From an uncultured bacterium (lineage in GTDB: Bacteria > Verrucomicrobiota > Lentisphaeria > Victivallales > Victivallaceae), in assembly GCA_949297015.1 (NCBI GenBank), contig CASFRF010000034.1:1-46745 (forward strand): a DNA stretch of 46,745 nt, written 5' to 3'. Below, piece by piece: positions 7,075 to 17,148 of this stretch. Position 1 is the stretch's first letter. The number at the start of each line of letters is the position of its first letter. A program made the position numbers and the translations under genes. Under the pieces are notes generated by a model, which was given only the letters and a program-made list of their open reading frames with translations, was not told where the DNA came from and searched no databases.

Positions 7075-10000
7075 ACGAATTCGACTCCTTCCGCTGTCCG
7101 CTGAACGGGCTGAATCTGGTCGAGGCCGGGGCCGGAACCGGCAAAACCTACAACCTTCAGAATCTGTTTGTCCGGCTGCTGCTGGAACCCTCCGCCGCGT
7201 TGCCGATTGAGCGGATTCTGGTGGTGACCTTTACCGAGGCGGCCACCGCGGAGTTGCGAAAACGACTGCGCCGGATTCTGGTGGCCACGCAGGATTTTCT
7301 GGAGAACCGGGAGCTGTCCCAACCGGAGGAGCGGGAACGGATCGCCGCGCTGACCGCCGGGCTCACCGACCTGGAAACCGCCCGGCAGCGGCTGCGCGTG
7401 GCCCTGCGCGACCTCGATCGGGCCGCCATTTCGACCATTCACGGCTTCTGCCGGAGAGTGCTCGATGAAAACGCCTTTGAAAGCGGAATCCGGTTCGGTC
7501 TGGAGCTGGAGAAGAATCCGCAGCCGCTCCGCCTGGAACTGCTGACCGACTATTACCGGCGCGAGACCTATCCCGGCAGCGCTTTTCAGGGTGCGCTCTG
7601 GAAAAGCCTGGAGCTGCTGCCGGAAGAGCTGGCCCGCGACTTGCGGATTCCAGCGGAACATCCGGAGTTGAAGCTGCATTTCGGCGAAACGCCCGGCGCG
7701 CCGGCCGATTTGCTGCCGGAGCTGGAGAGCCAGTGGCACACCTTGCGCCAAACCGATCCGCAGGCGCTGGCCCCGTTTGCGCAATATCTGCTCAAGCCTT
7801 TCAACGAAAAAGAGTTGCCCGGCTTGATCGAGCGCACCGTCTCCCTGCTCCAGAGCGACTATCCCCCGCCCTTCAAGGAGTTTGCCCCCTGGGCGCTGCT
7901 CGAGCCGGGGAACCGGATTTTCCGCGCCGGTCTCACACCCGAAAAACAGGGGGAGCTCGAGCGACAGCTCCGCGCCCTCCCCTTTGTCCGCGCCATGAGC
8001 GACTGGCGGAGCCGGTGCCGGAGTTACCGTCTGGCAGTGTTGAATCAGGCGCTGACGCAGCTGCGTTGCGATTTCGTCGCCCGTCAGCAGCGCGACGGCT
8101 TCCTGACCTTCGACGATCTGCTGCGCCAGCTCGATGCCCGCCTGAGCGGGCCCGGCGGTCAGGCGTTGCAACGGGCGATTCAAACGCAGTATCAGGCGGC
8201 GCTGATCGACGAGTTTCAGGACACCGATCCGGTTCAGTTCCGGATCTTCCGGAAACTGTTTGCCGATTCGCCGCGGCAGGCGCTGTTCCTGATCGGCGAC
8301 CCCAAGCAGGCGATCTACACCTTCCGGGGCGGGGATCTCTTCGCCTATCTGCGGGCCCGGGAGCTGGTGGCGCCGGAGCGGCGGTTCACCCTGACCCGGA
8401 ATTTCCGTTCGGCCCCCGCCCTGTTGACCGAGCTCAACCGGCTGTTCGGAGAACACCCCGCGCCGTTCGCTCAGCGCGAGATCGATTTCCCGCCGATCCG
8501 CTGGCCGGAGCCGACGCCGGAACGCTCCGGACTGCGCTTCGGAGGGGTGCTTGACCCGCACCCCCTGTGCTGGGTGCGACCGCCCGGGCGCGGGGTGGAG
8601 GCGGCGCTGGCGGAGTGCGTGCGCACCATTCACCGATGGCTGACCGATCCCGCCGTCGAAGTGCCGCAGCCGGACGGCTCCCGCCGTCGGTTGCGCCCCG
8701 ACGATCTGGCCGTTCTGGTCCTCAGCAACCGTCACGGGCTGCGGTTGCAGCAGCTGCTGAGCGAACGGAACATCCCGGCGGAGTGGAATCGGGAGACCAA
8801 CATTTTCGATACCGCCGAAGCCGTCGCGCTGCGGACGCTGCTCGAGGCGTTGCGCCATCCGGGGGACTCCGGAAAACTGAGCCGCGTGCTGGCCGGTGAA
8901 TTTCACGGCCGAACCGGAAGCGAACTGCAGGAGCTCCACCGTTCCGGCGCTTTCATCGAGCTGCAGAACACCTTCATGGAGCTGGCCGACTGCTGGGAGA
9001 ACGACTCCTTCGCGGCGATGTTCCGCGCCTATCGGGAACGCTTTCAGGTCCGCACTCACCTGGCCCGGACCGCTCCCGGCGAGCGCGGGCTGACCAATCT
9101 GCTCCAACTCGAGGAGCTGTTGCAGCAGGCGGAACTGGAGCGGAAACTGGGCCCCGCCGGGCTCTGTCGCTTTTTCGACAACCAGCTCCATCCGGAGACC
9201 CGCGAGCAGCGCGAGGAGTATCAGCTGCTCCGGGCGTCGGAGCAGCCCGCGGTCCGGCTGCTGAGTGTTCACCGCAGCAAAGGGCTGGAGTTTCCGGTGG
9301 TGTTGCTGCCCGATCTCTTTTCCCGCAAAATCGACTCCGAACGCAATCGGCAGTATCACAATGAACAGGGCGATCCGGTGTTCGACTTCTCCGGGGACGC
9401 GACGTCCCGGAGCGCCGCCGCCGAGGAGCAGCTGCAGGAGCTGCTGCGCCTGTGCTATGTCGCCATGACCCGCGCGGTTCATCACTGCCGGGTGATCTGG
9501 CCGGACCGGATCGGCGGACACTGCGCCCTGGATTACCTCTGCCGGGGGCGCACGGGGAAACACCGGGACTGGTCCGAGGCGCCGCTCGAACTGCCCGACG
9601 CCTGGTGTGAAGAGCCGACTCCGGAGCCGACGACGCCCTACGTCCCGGAATCGAAAGCAACCGACTTCCGTGGCGCCCTCCCCTTTCACAACCGGATCGA
9701 GGAGAACTGGGGAATCAGCAGTTTCACGGCGCTGGCGCCGGAGGGCGACGCGGTCGGCGGCGCCGCCGATCACGACGATGTCGATACCCCCGAGGCGCTG
9801 GAAGAGGAACCCGCCGGGATCTTTCTCTTCCCCGCCGGAGCCCGGGCCGGCGACTGCTGGCACCGGATCTTTGAACAGCTCGATTTCACCGCCGCCCCGG
9901 AGACGTCGATCCCGCTCATCGACGAACAACTCCGGCAATCCGGGCTGCTGGGGAATCAGCCGGAGGAGCGTCGGCAGCTGACGCGGCAGATGATTCACTC

Positions 10001-10538
10001 GGTGCTTCACGCCCCGCTGCCGGGAGCCGGATTCACTCTGTCGGAGATCTCCCGGGAGGAGCGGTTGAGCGAGCTGGAGTTTCATTTCTCCTGTCGCCGG
10101 GGCTTCGACAGCGCCGAGGTGGCGCAGCTGCTGAAACGCTGCGGCTATGAGCTCGACGGCGACTGGAAGCGCCGACTCGACGGCGGTTTTATGACCGGCT
10201 TCATCGACTTGGTGTTCCGCCGCGACGGGCGCTATTATCTGGTGGACTGGAAATCCAATCAGCTCGGGCGGAATCTGCGCAACTTTGAACGGGAGGGGCT
10301 GCGGCGGGAGATGCGGCGTCACGCCTACTTCCTGCAGTATCTGATCTATGTGGTGGCGCTGGTGAAATTCCTGCGCAGCCGTCTGGGGAAATTCGGTCCC
10401 GGGGAGTACGAACAGCAGTTCGGCGGAGTCTACTATCTGTTTCTGCGGGGCGTGGCGCCGGAGGCGCCGGGCCGCGGCATCTGGTACGATCGCCCGGACT
10501 ACCGGCTGATTGCGGAACTGGAGGAGTTGATCGGATGA
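7071..10538 (+). CDS. recB: exodeoxyribonuclease V beta subunit RecB
   Basis: 3'-5' SF1A helicase plus nuclease subunit of RecBCD, 1155 residues (E. coli 1180). Helicase motifs appear in order: Walker A AGAGTGKT (residues 19-26), motif Ia VVTFTEAATAELRKR, STIHGFCRRVL, Walker B/motif II LIDEFQDTDPVQ, motif III GDPKQAIYTFRGGD, motif IV LTRNFRS, motif V VHRSKGLEFPVVLLP and motif VI YVAMTRAVHHC. The C-terminal nuclease domain is intact: D1046 (GFID), D1059 and K1061 (VDWKSN) have exactly the 13- and 2-residue spacings of E. coli D1067, D1080, K1082. It overlaps recC and recD by ATGA at both ends. All helicase and nuclease residues that I can check are present, so it should be active. Confidence 0.97.
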   Translation: MNEFDSFRCPLNGLNLVEAGAGTGKTYNLQNLFVRLLLEPSAALPIERILVVTFTEAATAELRKRLRRILVATQDFLENRELSQPEERERIAALTAGLTDLETARQRLRVALRDLDRAAISTIHGFCRRVLDENAFESGIRFGLELEKNPQPLRLELLTDYYRRETYPGSAFQGALWKSLELLPEELARDLRIPAEHPELKLHFGETPGAPADLLPELESQWHTLRQTDPQALAPFAQYLLKPFNEKELPGLIERTVSLLQSDYPPPFKEFAPWALLEPGNRIFRAGLTPEKQGELERQLRALPFVRAMSDWRSRCRSYRLAVLNQALTQLRCDFVARQQRDGFLTFDDLLRQLDARLSGPGGQALQRAIQTQYQAALIDEFQDTDPVQFRIFRKLFADSPRQALFLIGDPKQAIYTFRGGDLFAYLRARELVAPERRFTLTRNFRSAPALLTELNRLFGEHPAPFAQREIDFPPIRWPEPTPERSGLRFGGVLDPHPLCWVRPPGRGVEAALAECVRTIHRWLTDPAVEVPQPDGSRRRLRPDDLAVLVLSNRHGLRLQQLLSERNIPAEWNRETNIFDTAEAVALRTLLEALRHPGDSGKLSRVLAGEFHGRTGSELQELHRSGAFIELQNTFMELADCWENDSFAAMFRAYRERFQVRTHLARTAPGERGLTNLLQLEELLQQAELERKLGPAGLCRFFDNQLHPETREQREEYQLLRASEQPAVRLLSVHRSKGLEFPVVLLPDLFSRKIDSERNRQYHNEQGDPVFDFSGDATSRSAAAEEQLQELLRLCYVAMTRAVHHCRVIWPDRIGGHCALDYLCRGRTGKHRDWSEAPLELPDAWCEEPTPEPTTPYVPESKATDFRGALPFHNRIEENWGISSFTALAPEGDAVGGAADHDDVDTPEALEEEPAGIFLFPAGARAGDCWHRIFEQLDFTAAPETSIPLIDEQLRQSGLLGNQPEERRQLTRQMIHSVLHAPLPGAGFTLSEISREERLSELEFHFSCRRGFDSAEVAQLLKRCGYELDGDWKRRLDGGFMTGFIDLVFRRDGRYYLVDWKSNQLGRNLRNFEREGLRREMRRHAYFLQYLIYVVALVKFLRSRLGKFGPGEYEQQFGGVYYLFLRGVAPEAPGRGIWYDRPDYRLIAELEELIG

Positions 10539-12199
10539 TCGAAATGATCGAATTTGAAGAGGTCGATCGGGAGTTCGGCGTACTGCTGTTCCGGAGTTCC
10601 GACCAGACGGAGCCGCTGCTCCGCCTGTCGGCCATGCTCGCGATGCGGGCGGTGCGCATGGGCCACAGTTGTCTGAGGCTGAGCGAATGGGCCGACCGGG
10701 AAGTGGAAGAGCTGCGGCTGCCGCCGCCGGAAGAGTGGCGGCGGCGGCTGCTCGGTTGTCCGGCGGTGGTCTCCGAACAGCTGGAACGGCGCACCGCGCT
10801 GGTGCTGCGCGGCGACCGGCTCTATCTGCACAAATATCTGAGTTTTGAACAGGAGGTGGCCCGGGCGGTGCAAAGCCGCCGGGGGCGGATCGAACCGGCG
10901 TACCGGCCCCCGCTCCGCGCGATCCACCGCAACTTTACGGATCAACCGGAAAACGCGGCCCAGCAGCAGGCGGTCCAGCTCGCCTTGAATCACCGCTTCG
11001 CCGTGATCACCGGCGGCCCCGGCACCGGCAAGACCACGGTGGTGGCCGCCATTCTCGCGCTGGAACTGGCGCGCAATCCGGAATTGGAAATCGCGCTGGC
11101 GGCCCCCACCGGCAAAGCCAAGGCGCGACTGGCCGAGGCGATCGCCGGAGAGGTTGAAAATCTGCTGCTGCCGGAGCGCCGACTGCTGGCCGACCTGGAG
11201 GTGAAAACCCTCCATCGGCTGCTGGCGTTGCGCGGCGAAGGGTCTGCCCCCGGCTATGACCGGGAACATCCATTGGTCGCCGATCTGGTGGTGCTGGACG
11301 AAGCCTCCATGGTGTCGCTGCCGCTGATGGCCCGGCTCTGCCGGGCGCTGAAACCGGAGGCCCGGCTGCTGCTGCTGGGCGACGCCGATCAGCTCTCGTC
11401 CATCGAAACCGGCAGTGTGCTGGCCGATCTCTGTCGCAGCGTCGATCCGGAACAGGTGGCCCGCCTGACGTTCAACTACCGGGCCCGGAGCAATCCGGAA
11501 CTGGTGGACTTCTGCCGCCGGATGGTGACGCCGCCGGTGGCCGCCGCCGAACTGGCCGGGGAGCTGTTCACCGCCCCCTCCGAACACTTCCGGGCGCGCC
11601 CCCTGCCCGCGGCCGCGCGATTGCGTCAGGCGCTGAGCGCCCTGCTCACGCGTTGGGGCGTGCCCCGTCCGTTCCGCCCCGCCACGCTGGAGGAGGCCTT
11701 CGCCCTCGCCGAGCAGTGGAAGATCCTCGCCCCGGTGCGCGAGGGCCTGTACGGCGTGGAGAATTTGAACCTGCTGCTGGGGGAGCTGCTGGATCTGAGC
11801 CCCCGCTCCGACGGCGCGCCGGTGCTGATTGGCCGCAACGACCGGCGGACCGGACTCAACAACGGCGATGTCGGCACCGTCTGGCGGGGGCGGGTCTACT
11901 TCCGCAATCCGGACGGCGCCGCACTCGACTCCTGTTTCCATTTCGCGCCGGAAGAGCTGCCCGAGCACGAACCGGTCTTCGCCATGAGCGTGCACAAAGC
12001 CCAAGGCTCCGGCTTCGACCGGGTGCTGCTGGTGCTCGACACCGACCGCCCGGTCCAGACCCGCGAACTGGTCTACACCGGAATCACCCGGACCCGCCGG
12101 AGCTTCGAGCTGTGGAGTACGCCGGAGGTGCTGGCGGCCGCACTGGACCGCCCCACCCGCCGCTGCTCCGGACTGGCCGAGGAGCTGGCGACTCCCTGA
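10535..12199 (+). CDS. recD: exodeoxyribonuclease V alpha subunit RecD
   Basis: 5'-3' SF1B helicase subunit of RecBCD, 554 residues (E. coli 608). Visible motifs: Walker A GGPGTGKTT (residues 160-168, Lys166), motif Ia APTGKAKARLAEAI, Walker B VLDEASMVSLPLM, motif III LLGDADQLSSIETGSVL, motif IV FNYRARSN, motif V MSVHKAQGSGFDRVLL and motif VI YTGITRTRRSFEL. The N-terminal domain of about 130 residues resembles RecD rather than the longer RecD2, and the recCB context confirms the assignment. The start overlaps the recB stop by ATGA. The stop at 12197-12199 is one base from the stop of the convergent glycosidase gene; no terminator fits between them, so transcripts must overlap. Confidence 0.95.
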   Translation: MIEMIEFEEVDREFGVLLFRSSDQTEPLLRLSAMLAMRAVRMGHSCLRLSEWADREVEELRLPPPEEWRRRLLGCPAVVSEQLERRTALVLRGDRLYLHKYLSFEQEVARAVQSRRGRIEPAYRPPLRAIHRNFTDQPENAAQQQAVQLALNHRFAVITGGPGTGKTTVVAAILALELARNPELEIALAAPTGKAKARLAEAIAGEVENLLLPERRLLADLEVKTLHRLLALRGEGSAPGYDREHPLVADLVVLDEASMVSLPLMARLCRALKPEARLLLLGDADQLSSIETGSVLADLCRSVDPEQVARLTFNYRARSNPELVDFCRRMVTPPVAAAELAGELFTAPSEHFRARPLPAAARLRQALSALLTRWGVPRPFRPATLEEAFALAEQWKILAPVREGLYGVENLNLLLGELLDLSPRSDGAPVLIGRNDRRTGLNNGDVGTVWRGRVYFRNPDGAALDSCFHFAPEELPEHEPVFAMSVHKAQGSGFDRVLLVLDTDRPVQTRELVYTGITRTRRSFELWSTPEVLAAALDRPTRRCSGLAEELATP

Positions 12200-12200
12200 C

Positions 12201-15200
12201 TCAGCGCAGAAACTCCCAGATCGACGCGCGCAGGAGCCCGCAGGGCACCAGTTTGCGCTCGCTCCCGACGTAGGCTTTGAACTCCCCGGGGCCGGTCCAG
12301 ACCGGCCAGGTCTCGGCTCCGTAGAAGGGACCGAAGGCGTTGCGGCGATGTCCGATCACCTCGATCCCCAGCTCGAATTCCGGCGGCAAGCCGTCCAGTT
12401 CCCATTCGTAGGGAGGCCAGCCCAGCACCCGGCGCGGCACGCCGTCGATCAGAATGCGCAAGGCCACGCCGCGCCAGTCCCCGAGCCGCAACCGGCCCCG
12501 GCCGCCGGAACCGGTGATCCGCCGGGTGTAGATCAGATTCCCGGCGTAGTTGGTCAAGCCCTGCGCGGTCCAGTCGCCGAGCTCCAGTTCCGTGACCGGA
12601 GCGGTCAGCGCGGTGACCACCTCGCTCCGCATCCGGGTGCCGAATTCGCCGAGCAGGAACATCGACTCCAATCCCGGATGGGCGCCGTTGAAATCGGTCT
12701 CCAACTCCAGGGTGTTCACCCCGGGCCGGAAGGCCGAGAGCGCCAGCGGCAGGCAGCGCAGCGAGCGGTCGCAGTACCAGCCGGACTCGTCATCCGGCGC
12801 CACCGGCGTTCCGTTGAGCGCAATCCGGTAACGTTCGGGGAACTCCAGCGCCAGCCGCACCGGGGCTCCGGGCAGCGTTTCGCAGAAAAAGGTGGTCCGC
12901 AACCGCAGGCGGATCGTCTCACCCTCCTCGCGCGAGCGCAGATAGGGTTGCGGCATGGCACCGCCCCGGCAGGGCAGTTGCAACTGCTGACGCAGCCGGT
13001 CGTCCAGCGCCAGCACATATTCCGGCGGACCGAAGGGGCCGTCGCCGGACGCGGCTTCAAAGTGGTCGAGCACCACCGGATTCGGATCGGAGCGGCGGAT
13101 CCGCCACCGGCCGTCCAGCACCAGAGAACGCGCCACCACCCCCGGCGTCGGGCGCGGTTCCGGCGTCACGCCCGACGGCAGCCGGGAGCAGATCAGGAAC
13201 AGCCGGCTGCCCAGCGCCGCCAGCGAGGTGGAGATCCGCCAGGTGCCCTGCGCATAGACGGCGGCGGCCCGGTAATACTTTCCGCTTTCGGGATCGAGCT
13301 CGATCACCACGCCCTCCCGGGCGTCGTAGAGCTCGACGGTGAGTCGATCCCAGGCGGCGGTACGGTCGCGGACCAGCGTCGGATCGTCACCGCTGACGTG
13401 GCGCAGCTGCTCCGGACGGTGCCCGGTGTTGCAGAGAAACAGCGCGTCGAACTCCTCTCCGTGCCGCAGGTGGGTCAGCACCGACTCCGGCGCCCGGCGA
13501 TTTTCGTCGAACACCCGGAGCCGCCGGGCCGGTTCGACGGCCGCCGCCCAGTCGTCGGGAGTGCGCCCGGCGGCGAATTCGACGACCGCCCGATCGGGCA
13601 CGCCGTCGACTCGCTCCGGCGGCGCTGCGGCGAAGACCACCACGCCCCCCGCCGCGGCGAACTGCCGCAGCAAATTCAGCGTCGATCGGCGCATGGTCAG
13701 CATCTTCGGGACCAGCACCACCCGGTAGGAGGCCCGGCCGACCTGCAGCTGGTCGCCGGTCACCGCCGCGTGGCGGCTCAGAATCTCCTCGCAGCCGTAA
13801 TCGAAATCGAGCTGACGGGCCAGCAGTTCATCCCGCAGTGCGATCAGGGCGTCATCCAGCGCCCTCGTCTCCGGCGCCGACTTGAAGTCCTTGCCGATCA
13901 ACCCCCACATCGACTCCACCGGGTGGAGCACCAGCAGCTCCCGGACCTCCTCGCCCCGGGTCAGAACCGCGTTCAGCCGGGCGAAGTAGTCCTCCACCAC
14001 CGGATAATCGGCGAACCACGGCGACTGGTAGAAGATCGCCGCCGGATAGTCCCGCTTGGCCTCCGCCGCCATGGTGTAGTAACTCAAATGCGGACAGCGC
14101 AGATTGATGCCCAGCGCCAGCTGCCAGTCGCCCAGCGCCTTGTGCCCGGCAAAGGGGAAGTCCCAGCCGGTGCAGCCGTAGGTCTCGGTCAGGCGGCGGG
14201 AGCGACCGAACTGCCGGGCGGCGCTGCTGACCTGTTTGGCCGTGTCGTAGACCCGCCAGTGTTCCGTCAACAGATCCATGCCGGGAATCTGCATATACTC
14301 GTAAAAGCGCATGGCGTCGCCGACCGCCTTGGTCTGCTCGCTCAAAGTGTCCTCCATCAGCACATGGCCGGTGAAGGCGATGCCGTGTTGTCCGCACCAG
14401 GCGCCGATCTGACGCGAAAAGGAGTTGACGAACAGCGAGGTGACGATCTCCATATAGCGCAGCCGGGTTGGGAAGGCGTCGCACCCCGCTTCCGGCTCGA
14501 AGAAGAGTTCCGGCAGGTGGGGAATCAGCTCGTAACCGAAGCGCCGTTTGAACTCGGCGGGGACCGCATCGGTCCAGGGCATTTCGCTTTCGGTACCCGC
14601 GGCGTCGACCACCTGACCGACCTGCCCGAAATTCGGCTCGTCGGTGAAAATCGCCGGGGAGACCCCCTCGAAGGTGGCGCCGACCTCGCGGAAATACCGC
14701 TCATGCGTCACCTCCAGAAAGCGCTTCACCGCCTCCGGATTCATGGTGTCCAGATAGGTCTGATAGTTGTACCAGCTGGAGGGTTCGGTCAAGCGCGCCT
14801 CGAAGACCAGCACCGTCTCGCCCGGCGCGACCGGCGCTTTCAAACTCTCCAGCTGCCGGAAGCCGCTCAGCCGACGTCCGCTGCGGAGACCGGCCCCGAG
14901 CAGCAGCACCGTGCCCCGGACCTCGTGGCTCGCCGCCTGCTCCGGAGTCAGTTCAAACAGCTTCAACACCCGCTGCCGGAAGCGGGGGTCGGCGGTGACC
15001 AGTCCGCCCGCCGCGCCGGAGGGCCAGCGATCCTCGTCGTACAAATAGGCGATCATGCCGTTTTGCGCCGCCTCCTCCTGACAGGCGCGGATGCAGTCGA
15101 ACCACTCCGGCGAAAGGTACTCCGTCCCCAGTCCGACCCGGGCGTGCATGAAAAATCCCCCCAGCCCCATCCGGCGGAACAGCCGGATTTGCCGCCGCAG

Positions 15201-15302
15201 CTCCGCCGGGTCGAGCTTTCCGTTCCAAGCCCAGAACGGAGCTCCGCGCAACGCCGCGCCGGGGGCGGCAAAGTCCTGAATCAACGACTTCAGTTCGCTC
15301 AT
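12201..15302 (-). CDS. GH106-like glycosidase (alpha-L-rhamnosidase family), cytoplasmic
   Basis: Large 1033-residue glycoside hydrolase resembling the Glyco_hydro_106 family. The N-terminal TIM-barrel pattern is clear: PFWAWNG (22-28), GGFFMHARVGLG (48-59), YLSPEWFD and YDEDRWPSG (88-96), then FTDEP (219-223) with a candidate catalytic glutamate. The C-terminal third looks like the galactose-binding beta-sandwich (PVRLALEFPERYRIALNGTPV). GH106 members described so far remove alpha-L-rhamnose from complex glycans such as rhamnogalacturonan. There is no signal peptide at MSELKSLIQ, so it probably acts on imported oligosaccharides. ATG 15302 is set by GAGGT about 6 bases upstream; a longer open frame to 15509 runs into araB. 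It is divergent from araBA. Family fairly sure, sugar specificity not. Confidence 0.78.
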   Translation of the reverse strand: MSELKSLIQDFAAPGAALRGAPFWAWNGKLDPAELRRQIRLFRRMGLGGFFMHARVGLGTEYLSPEWFDCIRACQEEAAQNGMIAYLYDEDRWPSGAAGGLVTADPRFRQRVLKLFELTPEQAASHEVRGTVLLLGAGLRSGRRLSGFRQLESLKAPVAPGETVLVFEARLTEPSSWYNYQTYLDTMNPEAVKRFLEVTHERYFREVGATFEGVSPAIFTDEPNFGQVGQVVDAAGTESEMPWTDAVPAEFKRRFGYELIPHLPELFFEPEAGCDAFPTRLRYMEIVTSLFVNSFSRQIGAWCGQHGIAFTGHVLMEDTLSEQTKAVGDAMRFYEYMQIPGMDLLTEHWRVYDTAKQVSSAARQFGRSRRLTETYGCTGWDFPFAGHKALGDWQLALGINLRCPHLSYYTMAAEAKRDYPAAIFYQSPWFADYPVVEDYFARLNAVLTRGEEVRELLVLHPVESMWGLIGKDFKSAPETRALDDALIALRDELLARQLDFDYGCEEILSRHAAVTGDQLQVGRASYRVVLVPKMLTMRRSTLNLLRQFAAAGGVVVFAAAPPERVDGVPDRAVVEFAAGRTPDDWAAAVEPARRLRVFDENRRAPESVLTHLRHGEEFDALFLCNTGHRPEQLRHVSGDDPTLVRDRTAAWDRLTVELYDAREGVVIELDPESGKYYRAAAVYAQGTWRISTSLAALGSRLFLICSRLPSGVTPEPRPTPGVVARSLVLDGRWRIRRSDPNPVVLDHFEAASGDGPFGPPEYVLALDDRLRQQLQLPCRGGAMPQPYLRSREEGETIRLRLRTTFFCETLPGAPVRLALEFPERYRIALNGTPVAPDDESGWYCDRSLRCLPLALSAFRPGVNTLELETDFNGAHPGLESMFLLGEFGTRMRSEVVTALTAPVTELELGDWTAQGLTNYAGNLIYTRRITGSGGRGRLRLGDWRGVALRILIDGVPRRVLGWPPYEWELDGLPPEFELGIEVIGHRRNAFGPFYGAETWPVWTGPGEFKAYVGSERKLVPCGLLRASIWEFLR

Positions 15303-15501
15303 GATTGACCTCGCTATGATTCCCGTAATTCCGGTTCTTCTCAACAATAACGCCACCGCCGTCGAAAATCCAGGGCCGCGATCCTTTTTTTTGCGCCGAC
15401 AAGACCGCTCAAAAAGATGAAAGTACGCTTGCAATGCGGGCGGGCGTGATGTATTTTTCCTGTGATCTGCAATCTGAAGCGGTGAAGGAGGGAAGAACGT
15501 T
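15303..15501. promoter_or_regulatory. divergent intergenic region, glycosidase / araB
   Basis: For araB, TTGCAA (15429-15434), a 17-bp spacer and TATTTT (15452-15457) form a plausible promoter, followed by GGAGGG ahead of ATG 15502. For the glycosidase a TATTGT-like -10 is present on the minus strand near 15340 but no convincing -35. I found no clear palindromic operator. Confidence 0.45.
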
Positions 15502-17145
15502 ATGAGCAACTATGTGATCGGACTCGATTTCGGCAGCGACAGCGTGCGGGCGCTGCTGGTGGAGGCGGAGACCGGGGCGGAACTGGCCGGCGCCGTGGCC
15601 GCCTATCCGCGCTGGGCCCGGGGGCTGTACTGCGACCCGGGGCGCAATCAGTTCCGGCAGCACCCGCTGGATTATCTGGAGTGTCTGGAGCAGGCGGTCA
15701 CCGCCGCCCTGGCCGACGTTTCGCCGGAAGTCCGCGCCGGGGTGGTCGGAATCGGCATCGACACCACCGGTTCCACCCCCTGTGCCGTCGACGCCGAGGG
15801 GCGGCCGCTGGCGCTCCGGCCGGAGTTCGCCGAGGATCCCGATGCGATGTTCATTCTGTGGAAGGATCACACCGCGCTGGCCGAGGCCGACGCGATCAAT
15901 CAGCGGGCCCGGAACTGGGGCGGAATCGATTACACGAAGTACGAGGGCGGAATCTACTCTTCGGAGTGGTTCTGGTCGAAGATTCTCCACATTCTGCGTA
16001 CCAATGAGGCGGTGCGGCGGGCGGCGGTCTCGTGGGTGGAGCACTGCGACTGGATGGGCGCCGAACTGGTCGGCGAGACCCGGCCCGAACGGCTCCGCCG
16101 CAGCCGCTGCGCGGCCGGACACAAGGCGATGTGGCACGCCTCTTGGGGCGGACTGCCCGCCGAGGAGTTTCTGAGCGGGATCGATCCGCTGCTGAGCGGG
16201 TTGCGCGCGCGGCTCTATGACTCGACCTATACCGCGGAGGTGCCGCTGGGCACACTCTCGGAAAAGTGGGCGAAGAAACTCGGGTTGAGCACCCGGGTGG
16301 TGGTCTCCGGCGGCGCCTTCGACTGCCACATGGGGGCGGTCGGCGCCGGAATCGCCCCCTACAGTCTGGTCAAGGTGATCGGCACCAGCACCTGCGACGT
16401 GCTGGTGGCGCCGGAGCTCCCGGGGTGTGTCCGGGGCATCTGCGGCCAGGTGGACGGCTCGGTGGTGCCTGGGCTGGTCGGGCTGGAGGCGGGGCAATCG
16501 GCCTTCGGCGACATCTACGCCCACTTCAAACAATTGCTGAGCTGGCCGCTGGAGCACTTCGCCGTGGCGGAGAAGGAGGCGATTCTCAAGCGTCTGCTGC
16601 CGCAGCTGGAGGAGGCCGCGGCGCAGGTCGCCCCCGGCAGCAACCGGCTGCTGGCCCTGGACTGGCACAACGGACGGCGCACGCCCGACGCCAATCAGAA
16701 ACTCACGGGGGCCTTGTTCGGGCTCAGTCTGGGCTCGACCGCGCCGATGATCTTCCGGGCGCTGGTCGAAAGCACGGCCTACGGTGCGCGCCGGATCGTC
16801 GAGCGCTTTGAAAGCGAAGGGGTTCCGGTCCGGGAGGTGGTGGCGATCGGTGGCATCGCGGTCAAATCCCCCTTTGTCATGCAGATCTGCGCTGACGTGC
16901 TCAACCGCCCGATCAAAGTGGCGCGTTCGGGACAGTGCTGCGCGCTGGGCGCGGCGATCTTTGCGGCGGTGGCCGCCGGACTCTATCCGGACGTGCCGGA
17001 AGCGATGAAGAAGATGAGTTCGCCCTATGCCGGAATTTACGAGCCGGATGCGGAACAGGCGAAAATTTACGACCGGCTGTACCGCCGTTACGGCCGCTAT
17101 GCGACGGCGGTGGAGCAGTTGATCATGTCCGAAGAGGAGGAGTAA
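15502..17145 (+). CDS. araB: ribulokinase AraB (FGGY family)
   Basis: Phosphorylates L-ribulose to L-ribulose-5-phosphate using ATP, the second step of L-arabinose breakdown in the cytoplasm. Length 547 (E. coli 566). The ASKHA fold is seen in the N-terminal phosphate-1 loop GLDFGSDSVRALLV, the second lobe VIGTSTCDVLVAPE and the C-terminal FGGY-type adenosine region VVAIGGIAVKSPFVMQI. AraB-type features include GIGIDTTGSTP, LWKDHTA, GGIYSSEWFWSK, the WVEHCDWMGAEL helix and CAAGHKAMWH. It precedes araA by 3 bases, the pair forming an operon. No araD epimerase or araC/araR regulator is in the window. Confidence 0.95.
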   Translation: MSNYVIGLDFGSDSVRALLVEAETGAELAGAVAAYPRWARGLYCDPGRNQFRQHPLDYLECLEQAVTAALADVSPEVRAGVVGIGIDTTGSTPCAVDAEGRPLALRPEFAEDPDAMFILWKDHTALAEADAINQRARNWGGIDYTKYEGGIYSSEWFWSKILHILRTNEAVRRAAVSWVEHCDWMGAELVGETRPERLRRSRCAAGHKAMWHASWGGLPAEEFLSGIDPLLSGLRARLYDSTYTAEVPLGTLSEKWAKKLGLSTRVVVSGGAFDCHMGAVGAGIAPYSLVKVIGTSTCDVLVAPELPGCVRGICGQVDGSVVPGLVGLEAGQSAFGDIYAHFKQLLSWPLEHFAVAEKEAILKRLLPQLEEAAAQVAPGSNRLLALDWHNGRRTPDANQKLTGALFGLSLGSTAPMIFRALVESTAYGARRIVERFESEGVPVREVVAIGGIAVKSPFVMQICADVLNRPIKVARSGQCCALGAAIFAAVAAGLYPDVPEAMKKMSSPYAGIYEPDAEQAKIYDRLYRRYGRYATAVEQLIMSEEEE

Positions 17146-17148
17146 ATC

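Noticed and set aside
3802..17145. GCTGGTGG octamers (E. coli Chi) in and around recBCD
   Set aside because: The octamer is a natural product of Leu/Val/Gly codons in GC-rich DNA and appears in several genes on the coding strand; without whole-genome counts and orientation no Chi role can be claimed.
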